Positions 43,379 through 51,140 of a stretch of 64,000 nt of DNA are shown one piece after another. The translations under genes were made by a program, and so were the position numbers. The stretch comes from Methanorbis rubei (lineage in GTDB: Archaea; Halobacteriota; Methanomicrobia; Methanomicrobiales; Methanocorpusculaceae). Each line of letters opens with the position of its first letter. Position 1 is the first letter of the stretch. Location of the stretch: contig NZ_JAWDKB010000002.1 in the NCBI RefSeq assembly GCF_032714495.1, forward strand, positions 186,001 through 250,000. Reading direction: 5' to 3'. The notes under the pieces were generated by a model. That model was given only the letters and a program-made list of their open reading frames with translations. It had not been told where the DNA came from and searched no databases.

Positions 43379-43807
43379 ATGGAATCATGTGTATATGCAA
43401 ACAACTATGATACGCGGTCTGCCAGACATTCCGGGTTTTTTCCTCTGCTGATTGGCATCATTCTAATTATCGGCATTATTGGCGGACTGGTGTTTGCAGG
43501 GATAATGGCGATGGACAGGATCGTTGAAAATGTGGAAAAAAATGCTGCGGTAATCGTGCATCTGTATGGTGATGATATCGAGGTGATGATTCTTTCCAGT
43601 TCGTTTGAAAAGGAAATTACTTCTATTGAGATCTCTATCGATGAGGTTCCTGATAGTAGAAGGATACACCCGGTCACTCTCGGAACTCCGTTTCTCTTCA
43701 AAAATATTGCAGTGGGAGTTACCGGCTCAAAGTTTGTTGTGATCAATGCGGTGTTTACGGATGGATCATCCACAGTTATTCACTACACGAAATTTCAGTT
43801 CTCCTAA
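43379..43807 (+). CDS. Type IV pilin-like protein, copy 1
   Basis: A 142-residue protein with a class III (prepilin) leader. A short basic N terminus ends in SARHSG (cleavage predicted after Gly19), then FFPLLIGIILIIGIIGGLVF, the hydrophobic helix that builds archaeal pili. The rest is a compact beta domain (VIVHLYGDDIEVMILSSSFE, IAVGVTGSKFVVINAVF). The Cache gene ends 13 bp upstream with a strong GAGGAGG site, so the two are one operon. A prepilin peptidase of the right type is encoded 2.8 kb downstream. Confidence 0.75.
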   Translation: MESCVYANNYDTRSARHSGFFPLLIGIILIIGIIGGLVFAGIMAMDRIVENVEKNAAVIVHLYGDDIEVMILSSSFEKEITSIEISIDEVPDSRRIHPVTLGTPFLFKNIAVGVTGSKFVVINAVFTDGSSTVIHYTKFQFS

Positions 43808-43828
43808 TTTTTTTATCCGATTATCTCA

Positions 43829-44096
43829 TCAGCACTGCGCCAGCCATCTTGAATCCAGAAGGGCCCAAGAATGTGGCCGATAGTGATTGGAATCATGAAC
43901 GGGGTGTCGTGATGATCCAGACTCTGCCTGATCTTCAGTGAAGGTTGAGTTCTTTTGTGTGCTCTTCCAGACATTCGCGGAGGTTGCGGATGGAGCTTGA
44001 TGCAGGGAGGAACTTTCTCGTGATTTTGTCGCCGTCTGTGATCTCTTCGGCAACAAATCCGAAGGATTTTGTGGTCGTGTTTCCCGGAACCGACAT
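43829..44096 (-). pseudogene. Relic of the A24 prepilin peptidase 3' half
   Basis: Read in pieces on the minus strand it gives FGFVAEEITDGDKITRKFLP and ASSSIRNLRECLEEH, matching the intact peptidase at 46580-47350, but with a frame change and a deletion of about 35 bp relative to the intact copy (the SIRALKKNSALSIRN part). It is left over from the tandem duplication. Confidence 0.8.
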
Positions 44097-44382
44097 CACT
44101 CCCTCATCCTGCATTGACAAATATTTGTGCGGTCTCGCACTTTCCCTTAAAAAAGATCACAACCAGCGAATTTCATGCAACTGCGTGGAAAGTGTTGACA
44201 TTGGCGGCTACCCTGCCTGCCGGAAAGAATGCCACTACTGTTATGCCTCAGGCGACAATGTGACAACATCACACTATCCTCTCTCACTGCTTATCTCAGG
44301 ACTTACTGATAAAAATGAGCTTGTATGTGATCAAAATACACTAAAATCTCATGATTATCAGACAAAGCTGTTGTTCAAATGA
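44096..44382 (+). pseudogene. Relic of the DUF1848 gene 3' third
   Basis: Encodes PSSCIDKYLCGLALSLKKDH and CNCVESVDIGGYPACRKECH then YCYASGDN, collinear with residues 205-300 of the intact DUF1848 protein, keeping the Cys triplet, but with no 5' part and a short internal loss (EDMCGHT region). An open frame that seems to continue upstream is antisense peptidase sequence, so no real start exists. Confidence 0.8.
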
Positions 44383-44469
44383 TTAAAAACAATTGTCCTA
44401 GATATTGATAATAATACAAAATATTTTATGATAATCTATATATATACTCGGCTTAAATTATTATTTGTG

Positions 44470-46137
44470 ATGAATAAACGTTGGTTATTCCTGTCTGGTG
44501 TTTTTGCAGTATGTATTATTGCAGTGGGTGTTTTTACAGTATGCTGCTGGCCAGACAGTACCACACCAACGACCAATATTTCTGATGAGATGCGGGAAAT
44601 GGAAGACGCACTTCATGAGTTCATAGCGAACCAAACCAAAGAAATCGATGCAGATATGCAGCACACTGCAGCTGCACTTACCGGTGTTGAGGATGAAAAA
44701 AATATCACCGACATTTTGTATGAACTTTATTGGAAGTATCCTGACGGTCCCGGAGTTTATCGGGCGAACGCTTCTGGCGATGTCATTGTAACTGTACCAT
44801 ACACGAGTATGAATGATGCTCTCAATAATCCCGAACTTCAGGCGATCATGGAATCGTCATTTTCCAATGCCACTGATCTGAGACTTGAAGGCCCTGTTTA
44901 CACCCAGGCCTACGGAGAGGTGATGTGTCTCATTCTGCCGGTGTATACTGTGGACGGCGTGTACGACGGATACATCTGTCTTGGTCAGTCCCCGGAAATC
45001 CTGACCAATCGCGTGTCTCTGTGTTCAGCAGATTCCTGCGAACGCTACGATGTGTGGATAGCCCGTCCTGACGGCACCGTCCTGTGGCATCCCAACTCTG
45101 ACCTGATCGGACACAACATCCAGACGTCTCATCTGTTTGACGAGTTCAGACCTGAAATGCTGCCGATTCTGGAAAAATCCGAAGGAGAAACCTCATACAG
45201 GTACCGGGTGCTTGGCTATGACACTACTGTTCTTGAAAAACAGGCTGTGTGGAGGACCGTAGAAATTGGCGGCGCACCGTTCCGCGTGGTTCTGATAAAC
45301 TACCATTATGTCAACCCGGAAGTTGTGCTTCCAGAAAATATGACGGATGTGTACCTGCAGGATATTGTGAGGTCCATGTACCTATATGCAGGATCCCACT
45401 CAAAAGAGCAGACCTTTACAGAAATTAATGATCCAAATGGTCTGTTCGCGGAGAAAGGAGTTCTCACGTTTGCCTATGACATGAACGGAACAGTGCTTGC
45501 TCACTCCACCCTTCCGCATATGATCGGAGAACAACGATTGAATTATCGGGAGGCATACAGTGCAACCAATCCAATTATCAGCATGATCAGCCGTGCCTCG
45601 CAGGGAGGAGGCTTTACGCATTATTATACTCCAATTCCGTACTCTGATCACATGGCCACATTTGATCTCTGCTATGTACAGTCGGTTGATGACACCTGGT
45701 TTGTCGGTGCTTCTATACCGGTAACCGATACCCTGTTCACGTATAGTGTTGAAACCAGAGATGAGCTGCATAAGAATCTGGAGAATGCGAGGAAGTACCT
45801 GAACGAACATGGGATGGAAAAAACGCTTGAGGAGCTAATGAATCCGTCCGGTGCTTTCCAGACAAATAACTCCTCGATGTTTGCGGCCTGGTATAACGGC
45901 ACTCTGCTCACAACCTCGGATATTCTTCCGTATGAGATTGGTGAAAATACGTTCTCGATGGTCTCGTACCATGGCGGATCTATTGGCAGGGAGTTTGTGA
46001 TTCTCGCAAAGTCCGGCGGAGGATTCACGTATTATGATACTGATACGGGAGTTTACCTGATCTATATTGAGCCGGTTGACGACACCTGGTATATAGGAAC
46101 CGGAGTACGGGTTGGTGATTCCCACCCTTCAACCTGA
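44470..46137 (+). CDS. Membrane-anchored Cache-domain protein, copy 2
   Basis: A 555-residue duplicate of the upstream Cache protein with the same layout: N-terminal membrane anchor (WLFLSGVFAVCIIAVGVF), three Cache-like segments (IARPDGTVLWHPNSDLIGHN; MNGTVLAHSTLPHMIGEQRL; YNGTLLTTSDILPYEIGENT) and a C-terminal EPVDDTWYIGTGVRVG. Changes are spread through the ectodomain while the aromatic and acidic core of each Cache module is kept, so both copies appear to be under selection, perhaps for different ligands. It is followed by its own pilin-like gene with the same GAGGAGG spacing. Confidence 0.8.
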   Translation: MNKRWLFLSGVFAVCIIAVGVFTVCCWPDSTTPTTNISDEMREMEDALHEFIANQTKEIDADMQHTAAALTGVEDEKNITDILYELYWKYPDGPGVYRANASGDVIVTVPYTSMNDALNNPELQAIMESSFSNATDLRLEGPVYTQAYGEVMCLILPVYTVDGVYDGYICLGQSPEILTNRVSLCSADSCERYDVWIARPDGTVLWHPNSDLIGHNIQTSHLFDEFRPEMLPILEKSEGETSYRYRVLGYDTTVLEKQAVWRTVEIGGAPFRVVLINYHYVNPEVVLPENMTDVYLQDIVRSMYLYAGSHSKEQTFTEINDPNGLFAEKGVLTFAYDMNGTVLAHSTLPHMIGEQRLNYREAYSATNPIISMISRASQGGGFTHYYTPIPYSDHMATFDLCYVQSVDDTWFVGASIPVTDTLFTYSVETRDELHKNLENARKYLNEHGMEKTLEELMNPSGAFQTNNSSMFAAWYNGTLLTTSDILPYEIGENTFSMVSYHGGSIGREFVILAKSGGGFTYYDTDTGVYLIYIEPVDDTWYIGTGVRVGDSHPST

Positions 46138-46150
46138 GGAGGAAAAAAAT

Positions 46151-46573
46151 ATGGAAATGTACACAGATATCTATGAAATGCAGTCTGCAAGGCATTGCGG
46201 AGTTTCGTCTCTGCTGATTGTCATCCTTCTTGTAATAAGTATCATTGGCGGAATGGTATTTACAGGAATGATGGCAACGGCCCCGATCGTTGAGAATGTA
46301 GAGAAAAATGCGGTGATAACGGTGCATCTGCAGGGTGATGATGTGATGATTACACTCCTTGCAAATTCGTTCAGGCAAAAAATTTCCTCGATTGAGGTTT
46401 CCATCGATGGAGTTTCCGGACGCAGCATGACAAAACCGATTGCTATCGGAACTCCGGTTCTTTGCAAAGATATTGCCGAGGGAGTTACCGGTTCAAAGTT
46501 TATTGTGATCAATGCAAGGTTTGCGGATGGGACGTCTGCTATTATTCATTACACGAGATTGCAGTTCTCGTAA
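46151..46573 (+). CDS. Type IV pilin-like protein, copy 2
   Basis: A 140-residue duplicate of the first pilin-like protein. The leader ends in SARHCG (predicted cleavage after Gly17), followed by VSSLLIVILLVISIIGGMVF. The beta domain retains EKNAVITVHLQGDDVMITLL and AEGVTGSKFIVINARF. The proline of the canonical pilin helix start (FFPLL in copy 1) is replaced by Ser (VSSLL). Two N-terminal-region Met codons precede it; the one with GAGGAGG 8 bases upstream is used. It converges on the prepilin peptidase gene 7 bp away. Confidence 0.75.
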   Translation: MEMYTDIYEMQSARHCGVSSLLIVILLVISIIGGMVFTGMMATAPIVENVEKNAVITVHLQGDDVMITLLANSFRQKISSIEVSIDGVSGRSMTKPIAIGTPVLCKDIAEGVTGSKFIVINARFADGTSAIIHYTRLQFS

Positions 46574-46579
46574 ATTTTT

Positions 46580-47350
46580 TTATCCGAACACTACCATCAG
46601 GATTGCATCACCCAGACTGAATCCGAAGAGTGCGAGGATGTAGCCGATAGTGATTGGAATCATGAATGGAACGCCGTAGGTGATCCAGACGGCCCCCGCA
46701 CGCCGGTAGAGGTCGAGTTCGCTTGCATACTCTTCTGGACATTCGCGGAGGTTGCGAATCGAAAGAGCGGAATTTTTTTTCAGGGCACGAATAGAGCTTG
46801 ATGCAGGGAGGAACTCTCTCGTGATCGGATCACCGTCTGTGATCTCTTCAGCGACAAATCCGAAGTGTTTCGTGATTGTGTCGCCTGGAACCTGCATACC
46901 TGAGCACATCAGCCAGAACGGGGCTTTTTCTTTGCGGAGAATATTTTGTATGAGAAGCGCAAGCGGTACCAGTAGCGCAATGACGCTTGCGTTCAGAAGA
47001 GTTGAGAGGGCGAGGGAAGGAACAATCCATGCGGCAAACGGTGTGATGGGGACTGTTGCTGCGAGGAGAATCATCGCTTTTGCATCAGCCCAGCCGAACA
47101 TACCTGCTCTTGCAAACATCCACATCATGACACAGACGATTATGGAAATTGCAAAAACAATTACTGCCACATTTGAGGGCTGGAGATACTGCTGATACCA
47201 GAAGTATGTGACAGAAATTCCTCCGATGACTGCCGCAGGGTACCAGGTGTTAGTCAGTACGGTACGGGTTTTGATGTCCTGCCATGATGCGTAGAGAAAT
47301 GTTACGAGAACCGCGATCGCGGAGACGGCAAGAGGCAGGAGTTCATACAT
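46580..47350 (-). CDS. Type A24 prepilin peptidase (FlaK/EppA-like)
   Basis: A 256-residue membrane aspartic protease that cuts class III signal peptides of archaeal pilins or archaellins. The two catalytic aspartates are Asp25 in ASWQDIKTR and Asp89 in GWADAKAM, the archaeal variant of the GxGD motif. A cytoplasmic loop of about 75 residues (ITKHFGFVAEEITDGDPITR region) is longer than in minimal EppA. The N-terminal part gives several membrane helices, and a final helix pair ends the protein. It converges with the duplicated pilin-like gene and probably processes both copies. Confidence 0.85.
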   Translation of the reverse strand: MYELLPLAVSAIAVLVTFLYASWQDIKTRTVLTNTWYPAAVIGGISVTYFWYQQYLQPSNVAVIVFAISIIVCVMMWMFARAGMFGWADAKAMILLAATVPITPFAAWIVPSLALSTLLNASVIALLVPLALLIQNILRKEKAPFWLMCSGMQVPGDTITKHFGFVAEEITDGDPITREFLPASSSIRALKKNSALSIRNLRECPEEYASELDLYRRAGAVWITYGVPFMIPITIGYILALFGFSLGDAILMVVFG

Positions 47351-47406
47351 TATGCAATAGTTGGATGTGAAAGAATTTGAAATTTAGCGGCATTAAAAAA
47401 TAGAAA

Positions 47407-47787
47407 TTATTTGAAGATCTCTGCTGCTTCGGTTTTGCCGTAGACATAGGACGGCATGCCGGCAAGCATGAAGGTAACCCGAAGGGCTTCTTCCACTTCG
47501 GCCATGGTGACACCGAGGTGTTTTGCTCCCTGAAGTTGTGCGTGCAATGCGTGATCATCGCGCATTGATGCGGCAATTGCAATTGCCATCAGTTTTTTCT
47601 GTTTACGCGAGAGTGCGCCGTCAGACCAGATGTAGTTGTCAAGCTTCAGGACCGCCTCGTGCATTGCAGGGTCCGACTTTGCGAGATCGCGGAAGAAGAC
47701 CGGAACGTGGCCGATATTTTCCTCAAGTTGTTTCATGTCGCCAGCTTTGTAGTTGTGGCCGCCGCAGGGTATTTTTGGTTCGGTCAT
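47407..47787 (-). CDS. Carboxymuconolactone decarboxylase-like (AhpD fold) protein
   Basis: A 126-residue helical protein of the CMD/AhpD family: VPVFFRDLAKSDPAMHEAVL, LSRKQKKLMAIAIAASMRDD and HALHAQLQGAKHLGVTMAEV. The usual CxxC/His proton-relay pair is missing: the SMRDDHALH segment keeps His but has no Cys. It is therefore unlikely to be a peroxidase-type AhpD and more likely a decarboxylase-like or unknown-function member. AGGTGA sits just before the chosen ATG. It is divergent from a flavodoxin-like gene, suggesting redox context. Confidence 0.75.
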   Translation of the reverse strand: MTEPKIPCGGHNYKAGDMKQLEENIGHVPVFFRDLAKSDPAMHEAVLKLDNYIWSDGALSRKQKKLMAIAIAASMRDDHALHAQLQGAKHLGVTMAEVEEALRVTFMLAGMPSYVYGKTEAAEIFK

Positions 47788-47916
47788 GATAGTCTCACCT
47801 ATTTCATATATCTGCATGTTTTGATATTAGCCTTTTAGGTGGTGGCAATTTTTCCATGATTCTCTCAGCAATCATGATGCAAACTCCGGGAAATATTTTT
47901 TTCCGTATTCCAGATT

Positions 47917-47927
47917 TTTTTATACTC
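47917..47927 (+). promoter_or_regulatory. TATA box placing the start of transcription at the ATG
   Basis: TTTTTTATACTC lies about 25 bases before the ATG at 47949, and no ribosome-binding site precedes that ATG. Archaeal transcription starts about 25 bases after the TATA box, so the mRNA is probably leaderless. Confidence 0.5.
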
Positions 47928-47948
47928 ATCCGACCAAATACACCAGTA

Positions 47949-48557
47949 ATGACAAAAAAAGTGCTGGCGCTGTTCGGGAGCAATCTCATCGGAGGAAATA
48001 CCGACAAACTCCTAACCCAGGCGATCAATGGAGTTGAGGACGCCGGCTGTACGGTTGAGCGGATCAATGTTGCCCATGTGAATGCAGGCCCCTGCAATCA
48101 GACCTACTCTTGCATGGTGGAACCGACGTGTGCGATTGAGGACGGCATGAAGGATGCCTACCGGAAACTCAGGCAGGCAGACGGTATTATTATTGCAACG
48201 CCGGTGATGACCTACGGAGTTCCAGGCGCACTGAAATCATTTATGGACCGGTGCCAGCCGTTTTACATGGCAAAATACTACCGCAAACAGCCGTTCATCA
48301 CACCCGAACATGTGAAAATCCGCAGAACACTCTTCATCTGCATCGGAGGAATGAAGGATCCTGATATTTTTACCGGCCCGATCCTTACGACAAAAGCATT
48401 CTGCGCAATTGTGGATGCGAAATACGCTGACGAGCTGCTGCAGAACGATATGGATACCATTCTAAACGTCGACAAAAAACCCGAGCTTCTCGCAGAAGCG
48501 TACGAGAAGGGAAAGGCTCTCGGAGAACGCATCGTAAAAATGCGGGATGGGGAGTAA
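47949..48557 (+). CDS. Flavodoxin-fold NAD(P)H/FMN oxidoreductase
   Basis: A 202-residue FMN-binding protein of the NADPH-dependent FMN reductase family: VLALFGSNLIGGNTDKLLTQ phosphate loop, and IIATPVMTYGVPGALKSFMD isoalloxazine contact. Three Cys in NAGPCNQTYSCMVEPTCAIE form C-x5-C-x5-C, looser than the compact motif of the iron-sulfur flavoprotein near 5 kb, so a cluster is possible but uncertain. Start is the ATG after a TATA box, and an upstream extension of 31 residues has no homology. Divergent from the CMD-like gene. Confidence 0.8.
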   Translation: MTKKVLALFGSNLIGGNTDKLLTQAINGVEDAGCTVERINVAHVNAGPCNQTYSCMVEPTCAIEDGMKDAYRKLRQADGIIIATPVMTYGVPGALKSFMDRCQPFYMAKYYRKQPFITPEHVKIRRTLFICIGGMKDPDIFTGPILTTKAFCAIVDAKYADELLQNDMDTILNVDKKPELLAEAYEKGKALGERIVKMRDGE

Positions 48558-48558
48558 A

Positions 48559-49341
48559 TTATATTTCCCATCCCGGCGGCGGAACTCCTGTTCGAATCGT
48601 GAAGTTCACCGTTTTCTCTGCAGTATTTCCCGCATTGTCCACTGCATAGAGGGTGAGAGAAATATTATTGTCATCAAAGAGATAAATGGAGTCTGATCCA
48701 TACCATCCGGCAGTGATTGGAACTTTGACCGTCACCGTCTCATCCCAGTTTTTCGGATTTAAGACGTCCTTCACATAAAATTCGTCTACTCCGGAATTAC
48801 TGAGGACAAGTGCACCAATTCTTATTCCGTGCGGAACAACGTCACTGTACCAGAATGCTCCTTCTGCTGGATTCAGAATTATTATCTGAATCTGGGCATC
48901 CTCTTCAGGTACTGATATCTGAATAAATGCCATCGGAATGCCGGCTTCACTCGCCACCCCCTCCTCAGTTGCCGAGGAGTTCCACACTGCATATATCTCG
49001 TCCATCTGAGCACCTGTCATATTCTCGCTCACAAACATCATCACCGTCTGGTTTTTCAGAGGATGGTAGTAGCCTGCACACCAACCAAGAACGGATCCGT
49101 TTGGGTACAGGGTATCGTTCATATATGCCTGAATTTTTGGCGTGAGATTACTCTGCCATTTATACAAAGCATTAAACATCTCTCCATCCGGAGTTTCTCC
49201 GTAGGTTTTCAAAACAATGGGTTCACTCACTTGAGTGCTGAGGTTCGTTTGATTCAACTGATCATCTGTTCCGATACATCCCGCAGAACAGATAACACAA
49301 ACAATCATTACCGCCAGAAAAACAGTCCGCCATCTTGCCAT
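48559..49341 (-). CDS. Predicted lipoprotein, unknown family
   Basis: A 260-residue exported protein with a lipobox (ICSAGC, Cys22), followed by a Asn/Gln/Thr linker and a mixed alpha/beta ectodomain. A C-terminal immunoglobulin-like strand pattern (TVKVPITAGWYGSDSIYLFD and ITLYAVDNAGNTAEKTVNFT-like) is typical of bacterial Ig-like or CARDB repeats. Several sequons (NQT, NMT, NSS) are present. It stands alone between flavodoxin and uppS genes. Role unknown. Confidence 0.65.
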   Translation of the reverse strand: MARWRTVFLAVMIVCVICSAGCIGTDDQLNQTNLSTQVSEPIVLKTYGETPDGEMFNALYKWQSNLTPKIQAYMNDTLYPNGSVLGWCAGYYHPLKNQTVMMFVSENMTGAQMDEIYAVWNSSATEEGVASEAGIPMAFIQISVPEEDAQIQIIILNPAEGAFWYSDVVPHGIRIGALVLSNSGVDEFYVKDVLNPKNWDETVTVKVPITAGWYGSDSIYLFDDNNISLTLYAVDNAGNTAEKTVNFTIRTGVPPPGWEI

Positions 49342-49370
49342 ATCAAAGTATTGTCGTTGGGAGTTTAATA

Positions 49371-50138
49371 TTATGCGGACAATTCACTCATCCGCTCATC
49401 ATAAACCCGCAGCGCCCGAAGCATATCCACGTACCGGAACTCGGGCCAGGTCGGCGTACAGAAACAGACCGCCGCCTCATTGCCGTTCGCCATCCAGGGA
49501 AGAAAATTCGAAGTCCGGCGATCATTTGCCGTGCGAATGATCAGATCAACAGGCGGCATGGAAATACCCTGATACATATTTTTTGTCACGAGTTCAGGAG
49601 TAATCTGACTCACGGGAATACTTCCGTCCCGCACAGCAGCCACAATTTTTTTCGCGGTTGCCACAATCTCATTTCTTCCGCCGTAGGCGATGGCAATATG
49701 CACAAAAAATCTGGAATGATCTTTCGTTGCAACTTCCGTCTCCTCAATTATTTGCAGAAGCTCATCGTCAAGGAGCGACCTATCCCCGATCATCGTTACA
49801 TTGATCTCGTTTCGATAGACCCTCTCGTCAGTCATGAGTTTTGAAAACGTATCCATGAACAGCTGGTGAAGCTCAACCTTCTCCTCTTCAGGCCTTCGGA
49901 AATTTTCCGTTGAAAACGCAAAAAATGTTACGTGACGGATGCCGAGCTCGCCCATCCAGTCAAGCACCTTCTCGCTCGTATCAGCGCCGAGACGGTGGCC
50001 GTAACCGGTATCCATTCCCCGCGATTTTGCAAACCTTCGGTTGCCGTCCTGAATTATAGCGACGTGACTTGGGATATGCGAAAGCTTTCCGCGCAGCCTC
50101 TTCGCATACACCGCTTCGGCAACCGACCGGATACTCAC
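49371..50138 (-). CDS. uppS: Isoprenyl (undecaprenyl-type) diphosphate synthase
   Basis: A cis-prenyltransferase that builds the long polyprenyl chain used as glycosyl carrier lipid (dolichol-type in archaea). The 255-residue protein has the catalytic Asp31 in IIQDGNRRFAKSRG, then FFAFSTENFRRPEEE, IAYGGRNEIV and LIIRTANDRRTSNFLPWM. The RTGGE segment of most family members is RTAND here. It is cotranscribed with lysS and a radical SAM gene (4-bp overlap). The shortened UppS-like protein at 40.1 kb is its likely paralogue. Confidence 0.92.
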   Translation of the reverse strand: MSIRSVAEAVYAKRLRGKLSHIPSHVAIIQDGNRRFAKSRGMDTGYGHRLGADTSEKVLDWMGELGIRHVTFFAFSTENFRRPEEEKVELHQLFMDTFSKLMTDERVYRNEINVTMIGDRSLLDDELLQIIEETEVATKDHSRFFVHIAIAYGGRNEIVATAKKIVAAVRDGSIPVSQITPELVTKNMYQGISMPPVDLIIRTANDRRTSNFLPWMANGNEAAVCFCTPTWPEFRYVDMLRALRVYDERMSELSA

Positions 50139-51139
50139 TGCGGGATCACCTCAACAATCATCCCGTCGTTCGGATACCGCTCGATAATCTTTCGCTCGCC
50201 GCCAAACTTGCGGGGAATTTTGCGCATCTGCTGCCAGTCGAGCTCGATTGTTCCATCAGTCATCTCCTCATAGTAGCTGCCGGCCTTCAGACAGGGAAGG
50301 ATCATCTCCAGATCATTTCCCGGATTCATCGAGCCGTACATCACGGTGCCGTCATCCGTGATCATATCAAACGGCCGTGCCGAGTTCATCGCAATCCGTT
50401 TCAGCCGTTCGCGAAGCTGAACCGAGTCCTTGAACGTCGAGGTACAGTAGTGAACCTTCGGATGACCGTTGATCTCGCCCGCCCATTTCGTCGAACCCTT
50501 GATTGCATTGCAGAGAGGGTTTTCCGGCTCAAGTTTTCTCGCCCGCATCGCTTCAGCACAGCTGTCTCCCCACTCGAGCTGGTTGATGTTGAAAAAGTCC
50601 AGACTGTCAAGAAGCGGGAAAAAGTGGCGAAGTCCCGCAAGCGACGGAACCTCAATTCCCACACAAAATCCCATCTTCTTTGCATTCGCAATAGACTCCG
50701 GGAACTTGGAGGTCATAATGCCGGCCCACTCCTCGTGCGGAGGATGCATCCGAATCTCATCAACACAGGGCCGCAGGGCTGCGAGCTCCTCAAGGGTTGG
50801 GGCATGGCCGGTGTAGAGGTGAATGTGGTGGTCAGGGCCGAAATGATTTTTCAGATACGTACAGAACTCGACCACGCGGTCGAGTTCGAGCAGCGGCTCG
50901 CCGCCGGTAACTCCGGTACCAAGCGCGTCCATCACTTCTGCTTCAGGAATTGCTTCCTCAGGCGTTGTTATCTTCTGATCGTTCGCAAAAATAACATCCA
51001 CATTTTTACGTTCCTCAGAGAGTGGGCAGTACCAGCAGTCGCGGTCGCATTTTCCGGTGATGAACAGCACCAGCTTCGCTCCCTGATAACAGAGTCGGCA
51101 CCCCTCGCTGAGATTTTTCGGAAGTTTGTCCTTTGCCAT
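50135..51139 (-). CDS. Radical SAM protein of unknown target (COG2108-like)
   Basis: A 334-residue radical SAM protein: cluster motif Cys31-x3-Cys35-x2-Cys38 (GKCDRDCWYCPLS), preceded by extra Cys pairs (EGCRLCYQG), and TGVTGGEPLLELDRV for SAM binding. The resemblance is to pyruvate-formate-lyase-activating and related enzymes of COG2108, found mainly in methanogens. It lies between lysS (1-bp gap) and uppS (4-bp overlap), so it is cotranscribed with translation and lipid-carrier genes. Its substrate is unknown. Confidence 0.8.
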   Translation of the reverse strand: MAKDKLPKNLSEGCRLCYQGAKLVLFITGKCDRDCWYCPLSEERKNVDVIFANDQKITTPEEAIPEAEVMDALGTGVTGGEPLLELDRVVEFCTYLKNHFGPDHHIHLYTGHAPTLEELAALRPCVDEIRMHPPHEEWAGIMTSKFPESIANAKKMGFCVGIEVPSLAGLRHFFPLLDSLDFFNINQLEWGDSCAEAMRARKLEPENPLCNAIKGSTKWAGEINGHPKVHYCTSTFKDSVQLRERLKRIAMNSARPFDMITDDGTVMYGSMNPGNDLEMILPCLKAGSYYEEMTDGTIELDWQQMRKIPRKFGGERKIIERYPNDGMIVEVIPQ

Positions 51140-51140
51140 A

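Larger units (their letters stand above)
43808..44469. other. Duplication junction with two gene relics
   Basis: 662 bp with no intact gene. The left part is an antisense relic of the prepilin peptidase, the right part a sense relic of the DUF1848 gene. AT-rich promoter sequence for the second Cache gene starts at about 44390, mirroring 41630-41697 ahead of the first copy. Confidence 0.8.
41311..46893. repeat. Tandem duplication of about 2.8 kb
   Basis: Unit 1 (about 41311-44094) and unit 2 (about 44095-46893) contain the same series: 3' third of the DUF1848 gene, Cache protein, pilin-like protein, 3' part of the prepilin-peptidase gene. Aligned landmarks give an offset of 2784 bp at the left (CTCATCCTGCA at 41317/44101) and 2801 bp at the right (GGAAC near 44086/46887). 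The junction is therefore at about 44091-44101, where an antisense peptidase piece meets a DUF1848 piece. Divergence is moderate (protein identity well above half), so the event is not recent. Confidence 0.9.

Noticed and set aside
43945-44382. Apparent 145-codon gene
   Set aside because: It is a chance fusion of antisense peptidase relic and sense DUF1848 relic at the duplication junction; no homologue would match the first half.
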